Shown: piece after piece, positions 53,099 through 61,686 of the stretch | How positions within the stretch are numbered: position 1 is the first letter of the stretch | Layout: every line of letters starts with the position of its first letter | Assembly (NCBI GenBank): GCA_965226775.1 | Contig: CBDDEI010000002.1 | Span: 186,001-250,000 of the forward strand | DNA: 64,000 nucleotides | Source of the DNA: CBDDEI01 sp965226775 | GTDB taxonomy: Bacteria; Chloroflexota; Dehalococcoidia; SHYD01 | Direction of reading: 5' to 3' | The notes under the pieces: model-generated | What the model saw: only the letters and a program-made list of their open reading frames with translations | Database searches by the model: none | Told to the model about the DNA's origin: nothing | Position numbers and translations under genes: made by a program

Positions 53099-53737
53099 TT
53101 ACCGCCCGCGCTCGCTGCGGAACACCTCGCGGATCAGGGCTTGCTCGTCCCGCACGTCCGGCAGAAGCTCCAACGCGGCCTCAACCTTGGCTCGAGCGTC
53201 GGGGCGACGGTAGCCCAGGCTCACTAGCGCCTCGGTCACGCTATCGATCATCTCCTTCTGGTCGTCCGCCACCGCCTTCGGCACACTGTCGTAGCCCTCG
53301 TCTTGGAGCAGCGCCCACTGGGTCACCTTGCCCCGCAGCGTGGCCACCACTTTGTCGGCGGTGCGAGCGCCGATGCCGGGCAGCTTGCGCAGCGTCTCGG
53401 TGTCGCCATCCTCTATAGCCTGCGCGATGGTCGAGATAGAGAGCACTAGCGCGCTGGCCGCCTTGGACGGGCCGATGTCTTCCACCCCGATGAGCTGCTC
53501 AAAGAAGGACTTCTCGTGCTCCCGAGTGAAGCCGATGAGGATGGGCTTGGGGTTGCGTTCCGTGGCGTAGTAGTAGATCTCCAGCTCGATGGGCTGGCCC
53601 TCCGCGCCCTCCTCCTCCAGCGCCCGCTTGACGAAGTAGGGGAGCAGCACCTCATAGCCCACGCCGCTCACGTCCACCAGCACGCGCAGGTCCTCCCCGT
53701 ACGTGCGCTTAAGTGTCCCCGAAAGATGCGCAATCAA
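53099..53737 (-). CDS. ruvA: Holliday junction DNA-binding protein RuvA
   Basis: A 212-residue RuvA: OB fold (IAHLSGTLKRTYGEDLRVLVDVSGVGYEVLLP), two HhH motifs (IGVEDIGPSKAASAL and LRKLPGIGARTADKVVATL) and a C-terminal UBA-like RuvB-binding domain. TTG start at 53737; the GGGTG before it belongs to the repeat that ends here. Confidence 0.96.
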   Translation of the reverse strand: MIAHLSGTLKRTYGEDLRVLVDVSGVGYEVLLPYFVKRALEEEGAEGQPIELEIYYYATERNPKPILIGFTREHEKSFFEQLIGVEDIGPSKAASALVLSISTIAQAIEDGDTETLRKLPGIGARTADKVVATLRGKVTQWALLQDEGYDSVPKAVADDQKEMIDSVTEALVSLGYRRPDARAKVEAALELLPDVRDEQALIREVFRSERGR

Positions 53738-54130
53738 GTCCGCACCCTAATCCTCTCCCCCTCGACTGGGGGAGAGCTAGAGTGGGGGTGGAAGGGTGCA
53801 CCACCCTCACCCTAACCCTCTCCCAAAGGGAGAGGGAATAGCTTGCGTTGCGTATGGCTGTACCGAAAGAGAGGCGATCACGGCTGCACCTGAATCCTCT
53901 CCCCCTCGATGGGGGAGAGCTAGAGTGGGGGTGCAACGCCGCACCACCCTCACCCTCACCCTAACCCTCTCCCAGAGGGAGAGGGAATAGCTTGCGTACG
54001 CCGAATGATGCGCAATCACGGCCGCACCCTTATCCTCTCCCCCTCGACGGGGGAGAGCTAGAGTGGGGGTGAAATGCCGCACTCACCCTCACCCTAACCC
54101 TTGCCTACCCGCGGGCAGGCTCCCAGAGGG
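53738..54130. repeat. Three tandem copies of a GC-rich ~140-bp element
   Basis: A unit containing tcctctccccctcga, gggggagagctagagtgggg and accctcaccctaaccctctc recurs at about 53751, 53895 and 54033 (periods 144 and 138). Each has internal inverted repeats (ctctcccc with ggggagag). Copies share atagcttgcg and gcaatcacggc between them. It separates ruvA from ruvC and supplies the last codons of ruvC. Confidence 0.88.
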
Positions 54131-54634
54131 CGAAGGAACATTCTGTGCCGCCAGCGGCGAATGCAGAGCGTCCAGATGCGTGATGGCAATGGCCAGGGCA
54201 TCGGTGGCGTCCAGAGGCGAGGGCACACGCGCCAAGCCCAGCCGGCGCGCCACCATGTGCTGCACCTGCTCCTTGCTCGCGTGGCCGTTGCCCACCAGCG
54301 CCAGCTTCACCGATGTCGGCGCGTAGCTGTGCACCGGCACGCCGGCGCGGGCCGCTGCCAGACAGACGACGCCGCGTGCGTGGGCCATCCATAGCGCACT
54401 GGTGGGGAAGCGATGCTGGCTGAACACCTCCTCCAGTGAGAGGGCGTCCGGACGGAACTGTACCAGGACTTCAGTCAGGGAATCATAGAGCTCGGAGAGG
54501 CGCGCCTCAAGGGGCAGCGAGGCCGCGCCGGGGCGGATGACGCCGGCCTCGACCAGCGCGAGGGTGCGGCCATGGCGAGCCACCACGCCGTAGCCGGTAA
54601 CGTTCAGGCCGGGGTCAACGCCAAGAATAGGCAT
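54089..54634 (-). CDS. ruvC: Crossover junction endonuclease RuvC
   Basis: A 181-residue Holliday junction resolvase. Catalytic residues: Asp7 in ILGVDPG, Glu in LSLEEVF, and the Asp pair in DATDALAIA. The family usually ends soon after AIAITH; here about 25 residues follow, and the last 15 (PSPSGSLPAGRQGLG) are encoded by the GC-rich repeat. ATG at 54634 is used; a TTG four codons up is an alternative. Confidence 0.95.
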   Translation of the reverse strand: MPILGVDPGLNVTGYGVVARHGRTLALVEAGVIRPGAASLPLEARLSELYDSLTEVLVQFRPDALSLEEVFSQHRFPTSALWMAHARGVVCLAAARAGVPVHSYAPTSVKLALVGNGHASKEQVQHMVARRLGLARVPSPLDATDALAIAITHLDALHSPLAAQNVPSPSGSLPAGRQGLG

Positions 54635-54666
54635 AAGGTTAAGCAATTAAATAGAACCTATGTGTT

Positions 54667-54695
54667 ATCATAAGACTGCTCCTCCCCGAAAGCAA
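54667..54695 (-). promoter_or_regulatory. Promoter of the ruv operon
   Basis: Minus-strand TTGCTT (54695-54690) and TATGAT (54672-54667), 17 bases apart, would start transcription about 25-30 bases before the ruvC ATG. Confidence 0.6.
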
Positions 54696-54716
54696 ACTTA
54701 GCAAAAGGTGTTAGGC

Positions 54717-55813
54717 ATGACTCAGATTTGGTTCACAGAGCCGCGTTTTGAAGATTCTACCTATGCGCAGCGACCAGAGAGCACTTTCGATTGGCTCCAG
54801 CGATCGACCATTCAACGCGCTCGGAATGCCGTCTGTTCCTCAACTACAATCTCAACAAACTCCCCCAAGAAGTAGCCAGTATTTTTTTCCAGAGACTTCG
54901 CACTAATTGGGAAGATAACTTCTTTGAGTTAATCGTCGCCAGAACTCTTCAAGAACAAGGCGCTGAGATTAGCTATGAGCCACCGACAGAACGTCAGAGG
55001 CATCCTGACTTTCTCGCGCGATTTCCTGAAGGAGACGTTATCGTTGAAGCTGTCGCGCCAAAATATAATGAGAGTGAATGGAAAGCGGTTACGGAATACC
55101 AACCCCTATTAGGCATTATGGAACAGTTAGTACCTCATGGATGGACGCTTTGGGTTCTTGAACTGCCAAATTTAGGTCCTTCCGCGTCAAAAATGGCATT
55201 CAAGAAGGCGGTAACCGCTATGCTGTCCAAATTACCTAGACTGGATACGGGTTCCGATGAGCAGATAGAATTCGTAGAACACTTGGACGCTGGCACTATA
55301 AGCTTCTACGCCTGGCGCGATCTGAAAGGAAACCAGAGGAAAATAAGTATCGAGCCAGCATTCAGCATGATGGATAACTCAGAAGGACGTATTCGTTACG
55401 CTGTTGCTAGGAAGCGCAGTCAAGCACGTGACTCGGACCACCCTGTTATTTTGGCAATACAAGCCGGGAGCACAACAGACGCTGAGCAGTTTGATATTGC
55501 ACTATTTGGCAGGACTTTCGCCACTCTGAATCGTCTTCGCGTACAAACAGAAACGGGGTTCAGTCCTTCTGGTGTATTTGCTGCTAAGCGCGACGGTCCA
55601 CCTACTTTTGCTGGAGTGCTCGCATTCTTTAATGTGGGATTTCGCGAGTTTCCGCCTCCCATGTTGTACGAACACCCCAGGTTCGGAGGCCAATTGCCGA
55701 AACCCATATTTGATCTCCATCGCCGAAGGTATGACCCCGTGCAAAGTCAGATTATCGACGTTCCGAGTGCTGAAACACTCGACCTTAGCGATCTAAAGTT
55801 TGTACAAAGTTGA
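54717..55813 (+). pseudogene. Unknown gene of nuclease-like look, one frameshift
   Basis: The natural start is ATG 54717 (AAAGGTG upstream): MTQIWFTEPRFEDSTYAQRP, ESTFDWLQRSTIQRAR. Near 54824 the frame breaks; one added base, for example a third G, joins it to the second frame, which reads CRLFLNYNLNKLPQEVASIF and on to the stop at 55811-55813. The restored protein is about 365 residues. Residues about 70-115 (FELIVARTLQEQGAEISYEP...HPDFLARF...GDVIVEAVAP) resemble the start of a PD-(D/E)XK-like fold, but the Lys is lacking. AT-rich. Function unknown. Confidence 0.75.
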
Positions 55814-55872
55814 CGCTATCCTCTTCTGCTAAACTAGCTGGGTAATCAGCAAACCACTCTCCTGGAGCAGGC

Positions 55873-56184
55873 ATGTCGGAATGGGTGAAGGTAGCGCAGT
55901 TCAGCGAACTGGCAGACAAAGAGATGAAAGCGGTGAGAGAAAAAGGCGAGCACATCGCCGTAGTGCAAGCGGAGGGGCAGGTCTATGCCTTTGAGGACTA
56001 CTGCACCCACGCCTTCTGCTCCTTCACTCCCGGCGAGGTAGAGGAGGACGGAGAGGTGCTTTGTCTCTGCCACATGGCCAAGTTCAACTACAGCACCGGC
56101 GAGGTGATCTGGGGCCCCGCCTACATGCCCCTCAAGGTCTTCCCGGTGCGAGTTGAAGGCGACGACGTCTTTGTGGAGATCTAG
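55873..56184 (+). CDS. Rieske 2Fe-2S ferredoxin, intact copy
   Basis: A 103-residue Rieske protein. Cluster ligands: Cys44 and His46 (CTH), Cys64 and His67 (CLCH), with extra Cys49 and Cys66 placed for the disulfide. FNYSTGEVIWGPAYMPLKVFPVRVEGDDVFVEI closes the fold. It resembles bacterial ferredoxins of the NirD/naphthalene dioxygenase type that feed oxygenases. No oxygenase lies beside it. Confidence 0.93.
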   Translation: MSEWVKVAQFSELADKEMKAVREKGEHIAVVQAEGQVYAFEDYCTHAFCSFTPGEVEEDGEVLCLCHMAKFNYSTGEVIWGPAYMPLKVFPVRVEGDDVFVEI

Positions 56185-56191
56185 CGTGCAA

Positions 56192-56300
56192 ACTGTCATT
56201 CTGGGGGAATGCAACGACCGAAGAAACCACATCCCCAAAGACCTATGGAGAAGTGGATTCTTGGCTTCGCACGCCTAGGGCGGGCAGGCTCAGCATGACA
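56192..56300. repeat. MITE-like element between the Rieske copies
   Basis: Opens tgtcattctgggggaatgca and closes with a diverged cagcatgacaag; the core ggattcttggcttcgc is that of the 50.6-kb copies. More diverged and with an insertion near 56270-56290. Confidence 0.7.
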
Positions 56301-56311
56301 AGCGAGAGACA

Positions 56312-56657
56312 ATGCCAGACTACGTGAAAGTCGCGCAACTTAGCGAGCTGGTAGAGCGGGAACTGAAGGCCGTAAAGATCGGACGAGACGACGTTGCCGT
56401 GGTGCTGGTAGACGGCACGCTCTACGCCTTTGAGGACAACTGCCCCCACGCCTCGTGTAGCATTACCCCCGGCCTAGCTGAAGGGGATGAGGTCTATTGC
56501 ATGTGCCAGCCGTTGGGAGTGGATTCTTCAGTCCGCTCCTTCAGAATGTACCGGCGCTCAAAGTAGACGTGGCGCCGTGGTGGAGGGTCCTGCCGGCCGC
56601 GGACTAAAGGTCTACTCCGTGATGCTCCAGGGCGATGACATCCTGTTAGCCATCTAA
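56312..56657 (+). pseudogene. Rieske ferredoxin, second copy, interrupted
   Basis: The N-terminal part MPDYVKVAQLSELVE...CPHASCSITPGL...EVYCMC is intact to 56507. Then 64 bases (56508-56571) break it with a stop. This insert is nearly identical to 56705-56779, which comprises a MITE-like end and the last codons of the phosphodiesterase gene. After it the Rieske C-terminus resumes (AVVEGPAGRGLKVYSVMLQGDDILLAI-stop, to 56657). The second Cys-His pair is destroyed, so no cluster can form. Confidence 0.88.
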
Positions 56658-56667
56658 CTCCGCCCAT

Positions 56668-56752
56668 TGTCATTCTGAGCTAGCAGCGAAGAATCCACCC
56701 GTGTAGCCGTTGGGAGTGGATTCTTCAGTCCCTCCGCTCCTTCAGAATGACA
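56668..56752. repeat. MITE-like element at the phosphodiesterase end
   Basis: Opens tgtcattctgag and closes cttcagaatgaca, 85 bases, abutting the stop codon of the convergent phosphodiesterase gene. It is the donor of the insert in the second Rieske copy. Confidence 0.85.
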
Positions 56753-57259
56753 TTACGATCGGCGCTCAAAGTAGACGTGCTCTGCTTTTAGCGTTTCCCC
56801 CACTCGTAGCCACGCAAAGGAGTAGCGCGGCTCCCGCCGCCTGTCTGTTGGCGACCCCGGATTGAGGTAGAGCACATCCCCGCGCCGCTCGGCCAGCGGC
56901 TGGTGGCTGTGCCCAAACACCACGCAATCCACCGACCCCGCTGCGAACGCGCCCGCCGCGCGGGAGAAGGTGGTGCCGCCCGGGCCGTCGCCGTGCACCA
57001 ATCCTATGCGAAACGCCCCCGCCGGCACTACGGCCTGCCGCGGCAACTCAGCGCAGAGCTCCGGGGTATCGTTGTTGCCCGCCACTGCGACCACCAGCGC
57101 GTGACCGCGCAGCTCCTCCAGCACGCCCCCCGTAGTCAGGTCGCCCGCGTGCAAAATGAGGTCGGCCTGGGGCAACACCGCCTGCACGGCCGCCGGCAGC
57201 ACGCGGCCCCGGGAAGGCATGTGGGTGTCGGATAGGACCAGGATGTTCTTGAAAGACAT
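56753..57259 (-). CDS. YfcE/MJ0936-type phosphodiesterase
   Basis: A 168-residue calcineurin-fold metallo-phosphoesterase. Metal motifs: SDTH (10-13), HAGDL, AGNND, VHGDG and GHSHQ, then LNPGSPTDRRREPRYSFA, the family's ending. It hydrolyses phosphodiesters; the natural substrate is unknown. It lies 21 bases after the glcD stop on the same strand. Confidence 0.93.
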   Translation of the reverse strand: MSFKNILVLSDTHMPSRGRVLPAAVQAVLPQADLILHAGDLTTGGVLEELRGHALVVAVAGNNDTPELCAELPRQAVVPAGAFRIGLVHGDGPGGTTFSRAAGAFAAGSVDCVVFGHSHQPLAERRGDVLYLNPGSPTDRRREPRYSFAWLRVGETLKAEHVYFERRS

Positions 57260-57279
57260 GGCTGTGAAGCGAAAGCCCT

Positions 57280-58728
57280 TTAGCCCGGCGTTAAGCCTTC
57301 CAATGTCGGGAGGGCAGTGAGGAAGCTCTCCTGTGCGCTGCCGCCGGGAGTGGGGAACATCTTTCCAGGATTTAGAATCCCCTTGGGGTCCAGCACTGCC
57401 TTGATGTCCCGCATGACTTGCACGGCGTCCGCGCCCAGCGCCTCTTCCAGGAACTCTTTCTTTAGAGTGCCCACGCCGTGCTCGCCGGTGAGTGCGCCGC
57501 CAAGGGCCAGCGCCGCACGGAAGATGGCCGCAGCGGCGCGCTCCACCCGCTCCAGCTCCCCAGGGATGTTGAAGTCAAAGAGGATGTTGGGGTGCAGGTT
57601 ACCGTCGCCGGCGTGGCCGAAGACGGGGATAACCAGACCGTGCTCCTGGCCGATGGCTTTGATGCGCTCCACCATCGCGGGCACCTGGCCGCGCGGTACC
57701 ACGATGTCCTCGCCCAGCTTGTTGGGGCGGTAACGACCGAGCGCGCCGGAGATGGACCGGCGCGCCATCCACAGCGAGTCGCGGTGCGCGTCATCCCGGG
57801 CCACCTCCACCTGTTTCGCGCCATAGCGGCGGCACACCTCGCTGATGCGGGTTATCTCTGCCGACACCGCGTTGACGTCGTTGCCGTCCTGCTCAATGAG
57901 CAACAGCGCCTCGGCCTCCGTGTCTAACCCAATGTGCAGATACTCCTCCACCACGTGGATCGTCAGCCGGTCCATGATCTCCAGCGTGGCGGGCAGGATG
58001 CCCTCTGCCATCACACCTACCACGGCGTCGGTGGCTGCGGCAAGGGTTGGGAAATAGGCAACCGCCGCCCGGCGCGCTCGCGGCAACGGCAACAGCCGCA
58101 GGATGATCCGGGTCACCACGCCCAGGGTGCCCTCCGCGCCGATGATGAGCTGCGAGAGATTGTAGCCGGTGACGTTCTTGTAGAGCTTGCCGCCAAGCTG
58201 CATCACGCGGCCGTCCGCCAGCACCACGGTGAGGCCCAGGACGTAGTCCTTGGTCACGCCGTACTTGAGGCAATGGGGACCACCGGCGCAGCAGGCCACG
58301 TTGCCCCCCAGCGTGCTCTGGGCCATGCTGGACGGGTCCGGTGGATAGAACAGGCCCTCGGACTCCACCTGCGCTTGGAACTCGCCGTTGACCACGCCAG
58401 GCTCCACCACGGCGCAACCGTTCAGGTGGTCCACCTCCAGGATGCGGTTCATGCGAGTGAGCGCCAGCACGATGCCGCCGGTGAGGGGGATGGTGGCGCC
58501 GGACAGGTTGGTGCCCGCGCCCCGGGTGATGACCGGCAGACCCTCACGGTGCGCGATGCGCAGCACGCCCGACACTTCCTCCGTGCTCACAGGGGTGACC
58601 ACCACGTCGGGCGGGCGCTGCGGGTAGGTGCCATCGTAGGAGTAGGCGATGAGCTCTGCGGGGCCGCTGTGCACCTGTTCGCGGCCCACTATGGCCCGCA
58701 GCTCATTAAGGATAGGTTCGGGGAGCAT
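57280..58728 (-). CDS. glcD: FAD-linked (S)-2-hydroxy-acid oxidase, GlcD type
   Basis: A 482-residue FAD_binding_4 oxidase. PVITRGAGTNLSGATIPLTGGIVL is the FAD pyrophosphate loop; the C-terminal domain ends with PVFGHAGDGNLHPNILFD and GEHGVGTLKKEFL, the conserved GlcD/LDH signature. With the downstream iron-sulfur partner it would oxidise glycolate or D-lactate at the membrane. glcE is missing from the locus, as in many bacteria. Confidence 0.93.
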   Translation of the reverse strand: MLPEPILNELRAIVGREQVHSGPAELIAYSYDGTYPQRPPDVVVTPVSTEEVSGVLRIAHREGLPVITRGAGTNLSGATIPLTGGIVLALTRMNRILEVDHLNGCAVVEPGVVNGEFQAQVESEGLFYPPDPSSMAQSTLGGNVACCAGGPHCLKYGVTKDYVLGLTVVLADGRVMQLGGKLYKNVTGYNLSQLIIGAEGTLGVVTRIILRLLPLPRARRAAVAYFPTLAAATDAVVGVMAEGILPATLEIMDRLTIHVVEEYLHIGLDTEAEALLLIEQDGNDVNAVSAEITRISEVCRRYGAKQVEVARDDAHRDSLWMARRSISGALGRYRPNKLGEDIVVPRGQVPAMVERIKAIGQEHGLVIPVFGHAGDGNLHPNILFDFNIPGELERVERAAAAIFRAALALGGALTGEHGVGTLKKEFLEEALGADAVQVMRDIKAVLDPKGILNPGKMFPTPGGSAQESFLTALPTLEGLTPG

Positions 58729-58871
58729 TAGTCACTCAACGCTTCTTCTCAACCGTTGCTGGATTCTCTTCATGCAAAAGCCCAATCAAGCGGGTTCGCA
58801 AGGGTATTGGAGCGGATCCGCTCCAAATCACGCTCAGGGAGCCTAATAGACCTCTGTCTAAACATAGCGCG

Positions 58872-60158
58872 CTACCGGTACGCCTGGTCCAGCACGTCTG
58901 CAATGTGCATCACCCGCATGGGCGCGCCGCTCTCCCGAAGCCCCTGGCCGAGCTGCACGTGGCAGCCCGGGTTGGCCGTCACGATAACCTCCGCCTCCGT
59001 GGCCTCCGCGTTGCGCAGCTTGCGCTCCCGTAGCCCCAAGGATGACTCCGGCTGCGTCAGGTTGTACATAGCCCCCGCGCCGCAGCACAGCGAGGGCTCT
59101 CGCATCTCGCGCAGCTCCAGGCCGGGTAGCAGCCGCAGCAGCGCTCGCGGCGCTTCCCGCACGCGCTGTGCGTTGGCCAGGTGACACGGTTCCTGATAGG
59201 TCACCCGCCAGGGCAGCGCTCGTTGCGGCGGCCGCGGGCCCAGCTCCATCAGGAACTCGGAGAAGTCTCGCACTTTGTTCGCAAAGGCCGCAGCCTTCGC
59301 CTCGTAGGAGGGATCGTCGGAAAGATAAGCGCCGTAGTGCTTCAGGGTGTTGCCGCAGCCTGCTGCGTTCACCACGATGGCATCGACCTGCGCCCGCTCG
59401 AAGGCATCGATGTTGCGGCGGGCCAGCTCGTGGGCGGTCGCCAGCTCGCCCCGGTGCGCGTGAAGCGACCCGCAGCAGCCTTGCCCCGCCGGCACGATGA
59501 CCCGGCACCCGTTGGCCGCCAGCACTCGCGCCGTAGCCCTATCGGTCTCGCCAAAGACCGCGCTCATGTAGCACCCCGCCAGCAGCGCAACGGTGGCCCG
59601 GTGCTCGCCCACTGGCTCCCATACCTGTCCAGAGGGCACCAGCGGCTCCGACTCCACCGGCGGCAGCATCTCCACCAGCTCTGCTAGCCCAAGCGCCTGC
59701 TCCAGCCCCAGCGACCGCGCCAGGCGGCCCAGGCCGGTGCGCTGATAGACGCCGCCCAGAGTCACCGCGGCCCGGAGCACCTTCAAGTTGGGGAGCGCCC
59801 AACGCAGCAGCGCATTCATCACCCGCCCGTGCGCATAGCCTTTGGTCTCGCCTACCGCAGCGCGCAAGGACTGCCCAATGGGCTCCATGCGCACGCCCGC
59901 GGGGCAGATGGCGCTACAGGCGTCGCAGAGGATGCAGGTGTCCCAGTGGGCCACGAGGTCGTCCGTGATGTCCAGGTGGCCCTCCACCAGCGCCTTGGCC
60001 ATCGCGATGCGCCCGCGCGGCCCCTCGTATTCCAGGAAGCTCTGCTGGTAGGTGGGGCAGACGGAGTTGCAGAGGCCGCAGCGCACACAGGCCTGCATGT
60101 TCGTGTACTGCGCGGCCATGCGTTGCTGGGGGATGGGCGGAAGGACGGGGTCAGCCAT
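58872..60158 (-). CDS. glcF: Glycolate oxidase iron-sulfur subunit, GlcF type
   Basis: A 428-residue protein with two 4Fe-4S clusters (Cys24/27/30/34 in CVRCGLCNSVC and Cys75/78/81/85 in CILCDACSAIC) and two CCG-like domains (GCCGSLHAHRGE; CCGAGAMYNLTQ). It passes electrons from GlcD to the quinone pool. It lies upstream of glcD, 143 bases apart, on the same strand; the gap holds no gene. Confidence 0.93.
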   Translation of the reverse strand: MADPVLPPIPQQRMAAQYTNMQACVRCGLCNSVCPTYQQSFLEYEGPRGRIAMAKALVEGHLDITDDLVAHWDTCILCDACSAICPAGVRMEPIGQSLRAAVGETKGYAHGRVMNALLRWALPNLKVLRAAVTLGGVYQRTGLGRLARSLGLEQALGLAELVEMLPPVESEPLVPSGQVWEPVGEHRATVALLAGCYMSAVFGETDRATARVLAANGCRVIVPAGQGCCGSLHAHRGELATAHELARRNIDAFERAQVDAIVVNAAGCGNTLKHYGAYLSDDPSYEAKAAAFANKVRDFSEFLMELGPRPPQRALPWRVTYQEPCHLANAQRVREAPRALLRLLPGLELREMREPSLCCGAGAMYNLTQPESSLGLRERKLRNAEATEAEVIVTANPGCHVQLGQGLRESGAPMRVMHIADVLDQAYR

Positions 60159-60239
60159 AACAGTTGTTCACAAGGTTGCATCTTTTCAGTAATCAGCGCA
60201 ATGCGCTGCGGTTACACATCGAACCGCACACCCACAGGG

Positions 60240-60590
60240 TCAGGTGGCAAACTCCTCCTCCGCAAGGTCAAAGCGAGGAACGTGCATCAGTACTAGCATC
60301 GCAGCAACGTCTCCTGCGTTGTGATAGGCAAACCATACATCCTTAGGGACGATAAGGAGGTCCCCATACTCCAGAAGCGCTGCCTCCCCCGCCACTTCAA
60401 AAAGGACAGCTCCTTCAATGCACGTGTAGATCTTATCGCTCTTGTGCGAGCGTGCAGTGGCGTGATACGCCTTCGGAGGCACATTGATATATGCAACAGA
60501 TGCCGGCTCAAACTGCTCTGGAGTAAGGTCTACAATCTCAAGCCCGTTGAAATCGAAGCCGGGTGTTGTTCGCCTCTTGGTAAGCATCAT
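60240..60590 (-). CDS. Cupin-domain protein
   Basis: A 116-residue single-domain cupin. HATARSHKSDKIYTCIEGAVLFEV is motif 1 (H-x-H replaced by a looser pattern) and DLLIVPKDVWFAYHNAG motif 2. Metal binding may be weak. GAGGAGGT for this gene lies in the last codons of the EamA gene, overlapping by 4 bases. Function unknown. Confidence 0.82.
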   Translation of the reverse strand: MMLTKRRTTPGFDFNGLEIVDLTPEQFEPASVAYINVPPKAYHATARSHKSDKIYTCIEGAVLFEVAGEAALLEYGDLLIVPKDVWFAYHNAGDVAAMLVLMHVPRFDLAEEEFAT

Positions 60591-61486
60591 GGCGCATTAC
60601 CTCCTCGTTGAATGGTCCGCGGTTGAGCCGCGCGCTCGCCGCGCACCACCAGGCTGATTCCTACAAGCACCGCCGCGCCGCCGACCACCACGCCTACGGG
60701 CGGCAGCTCGCCCAGCAACAGCACGGCCACGATTGCCGCGCCTACCGGCTCCGCCATGAATGCGGTGCTCACCGCCGCCGCGCTCAGGCGTCTCAGCGCC
60801 CAGTTGGCCGACGAGTGGCCCACCAACTGCGGCAGCAGCGCCAGCAGGAGTATCGCGCCGTAGGTTTGCCCAGAAAAGCCCGTGAGGGGCGCGCTCACGG
60901 CCACTGCGCCCGCGAGCAATATAACTGCGGCCAGCAGATAAGTGATAGCAACGTAGACTTGGAGCGGCGTCCGTACCAGCAAGCGGCGCCCCAGCAGCCA
61001 GTGTCCGGCCATGGCCGCTGCGCCCAGCAACGCCAGCCCATCACCCAGGAGCGCGCCCTCTGCGTAGCCCGCGTCGGCGTACGCAATGACAGCCGTGCCT
61101 GCCAGTGCAACCGCGATGCCCGCCACTGACCGCCAGGTGATGGAGTCGCCGCGCCACCGGCGTGGCACCAGCGCGAGCATAAGCGGCGTGGTTGTCACCA
61201 GCACTACAGAGCTGGCCACCGAGGTGTAGGAGAGGGAGGTGATCCAGAAGGCGAAGTGGAGCGCCAGGCACACCCCTGAAAGCAGGAGCAGCCCCGCATC
61301 TTGCTTAGATAACGTGAGCCCGCTCCGAGACCCACGCAACAGCCCAAGGGGCACCACCACCACCGATGCAATGCTCAGCCGGTACGCCCCGATGACCAAC
61401 GGCGCGGCTTCCCCCGCCAACCGTACCAGCGACGCCGCCGGGAAGGTGGCTGCCACGCCTATGAAGAGGACTGTCCAGGCCAGCAT
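60587..61486 (-). CDS. EamA/DMT-family transporter
   Basis: A 299-residue permease with ten membrane helices in two EamA repeats (AGEAAPLVIGAYRLSIASV and LLALLPQLVGHSSANWALRRLSAAAVSTAF). ATG at 61486 follows GGAAGG nine bases away; the 28 codons upstream are polar and without support. Probably exports a metabolite or amino acid. Confidence 0.9.
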   Translation of the reverse strand: MLAWTVLFIGVAATFPAASLVRLAGEAAPLVIGAYRLSIASVVVVPLGLLRGSRSGLTLSKQDAGLLLLSGVCLALHFAFWITSLSYTSVASSVVLVTTTPLMLALVPRRWRGDSITWRSVAGIAVALAGTAVIAYADAGYAEGALLGDGLALLGAAAMAGHWLLGRRLLVRTPLQVYVAITYLLAAVILLAGAVAVSAPLTGFSGQTYGAILLLALLPQLVGHSSANWALRRLSAAAVSTAFMAEPVGAAIVAVLLLGELPPVGVVVGGAAVLVGISLVVRGERAAQPRTIQRGGNAP

Positions 61487-61686
61487 CAAACCCGTCCTTC
61501 CGTCATTGCGGGAGCGTGGCCCAAGGGAAGCGCGTAGCTCGCAGGGAGCGCGAGACCGCGACGGGATCATAGGGGCGTCTGCTGGTCATGTCCGGTCTAT
61601 CGTACCAAGTGCGTAAACTTTGTGAAATTATCTTGCATTACAAAGATGTTCACACTACAGTATCCGCAGGTAGGGTTAGAAACGCG

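Noticed and set aside
53738..54130. CRISPR array
   Set aside because: Units are ~140 bp, few, internally palindromic, with no short constant repeats and unique spacers, and no cas genes lie nearby.
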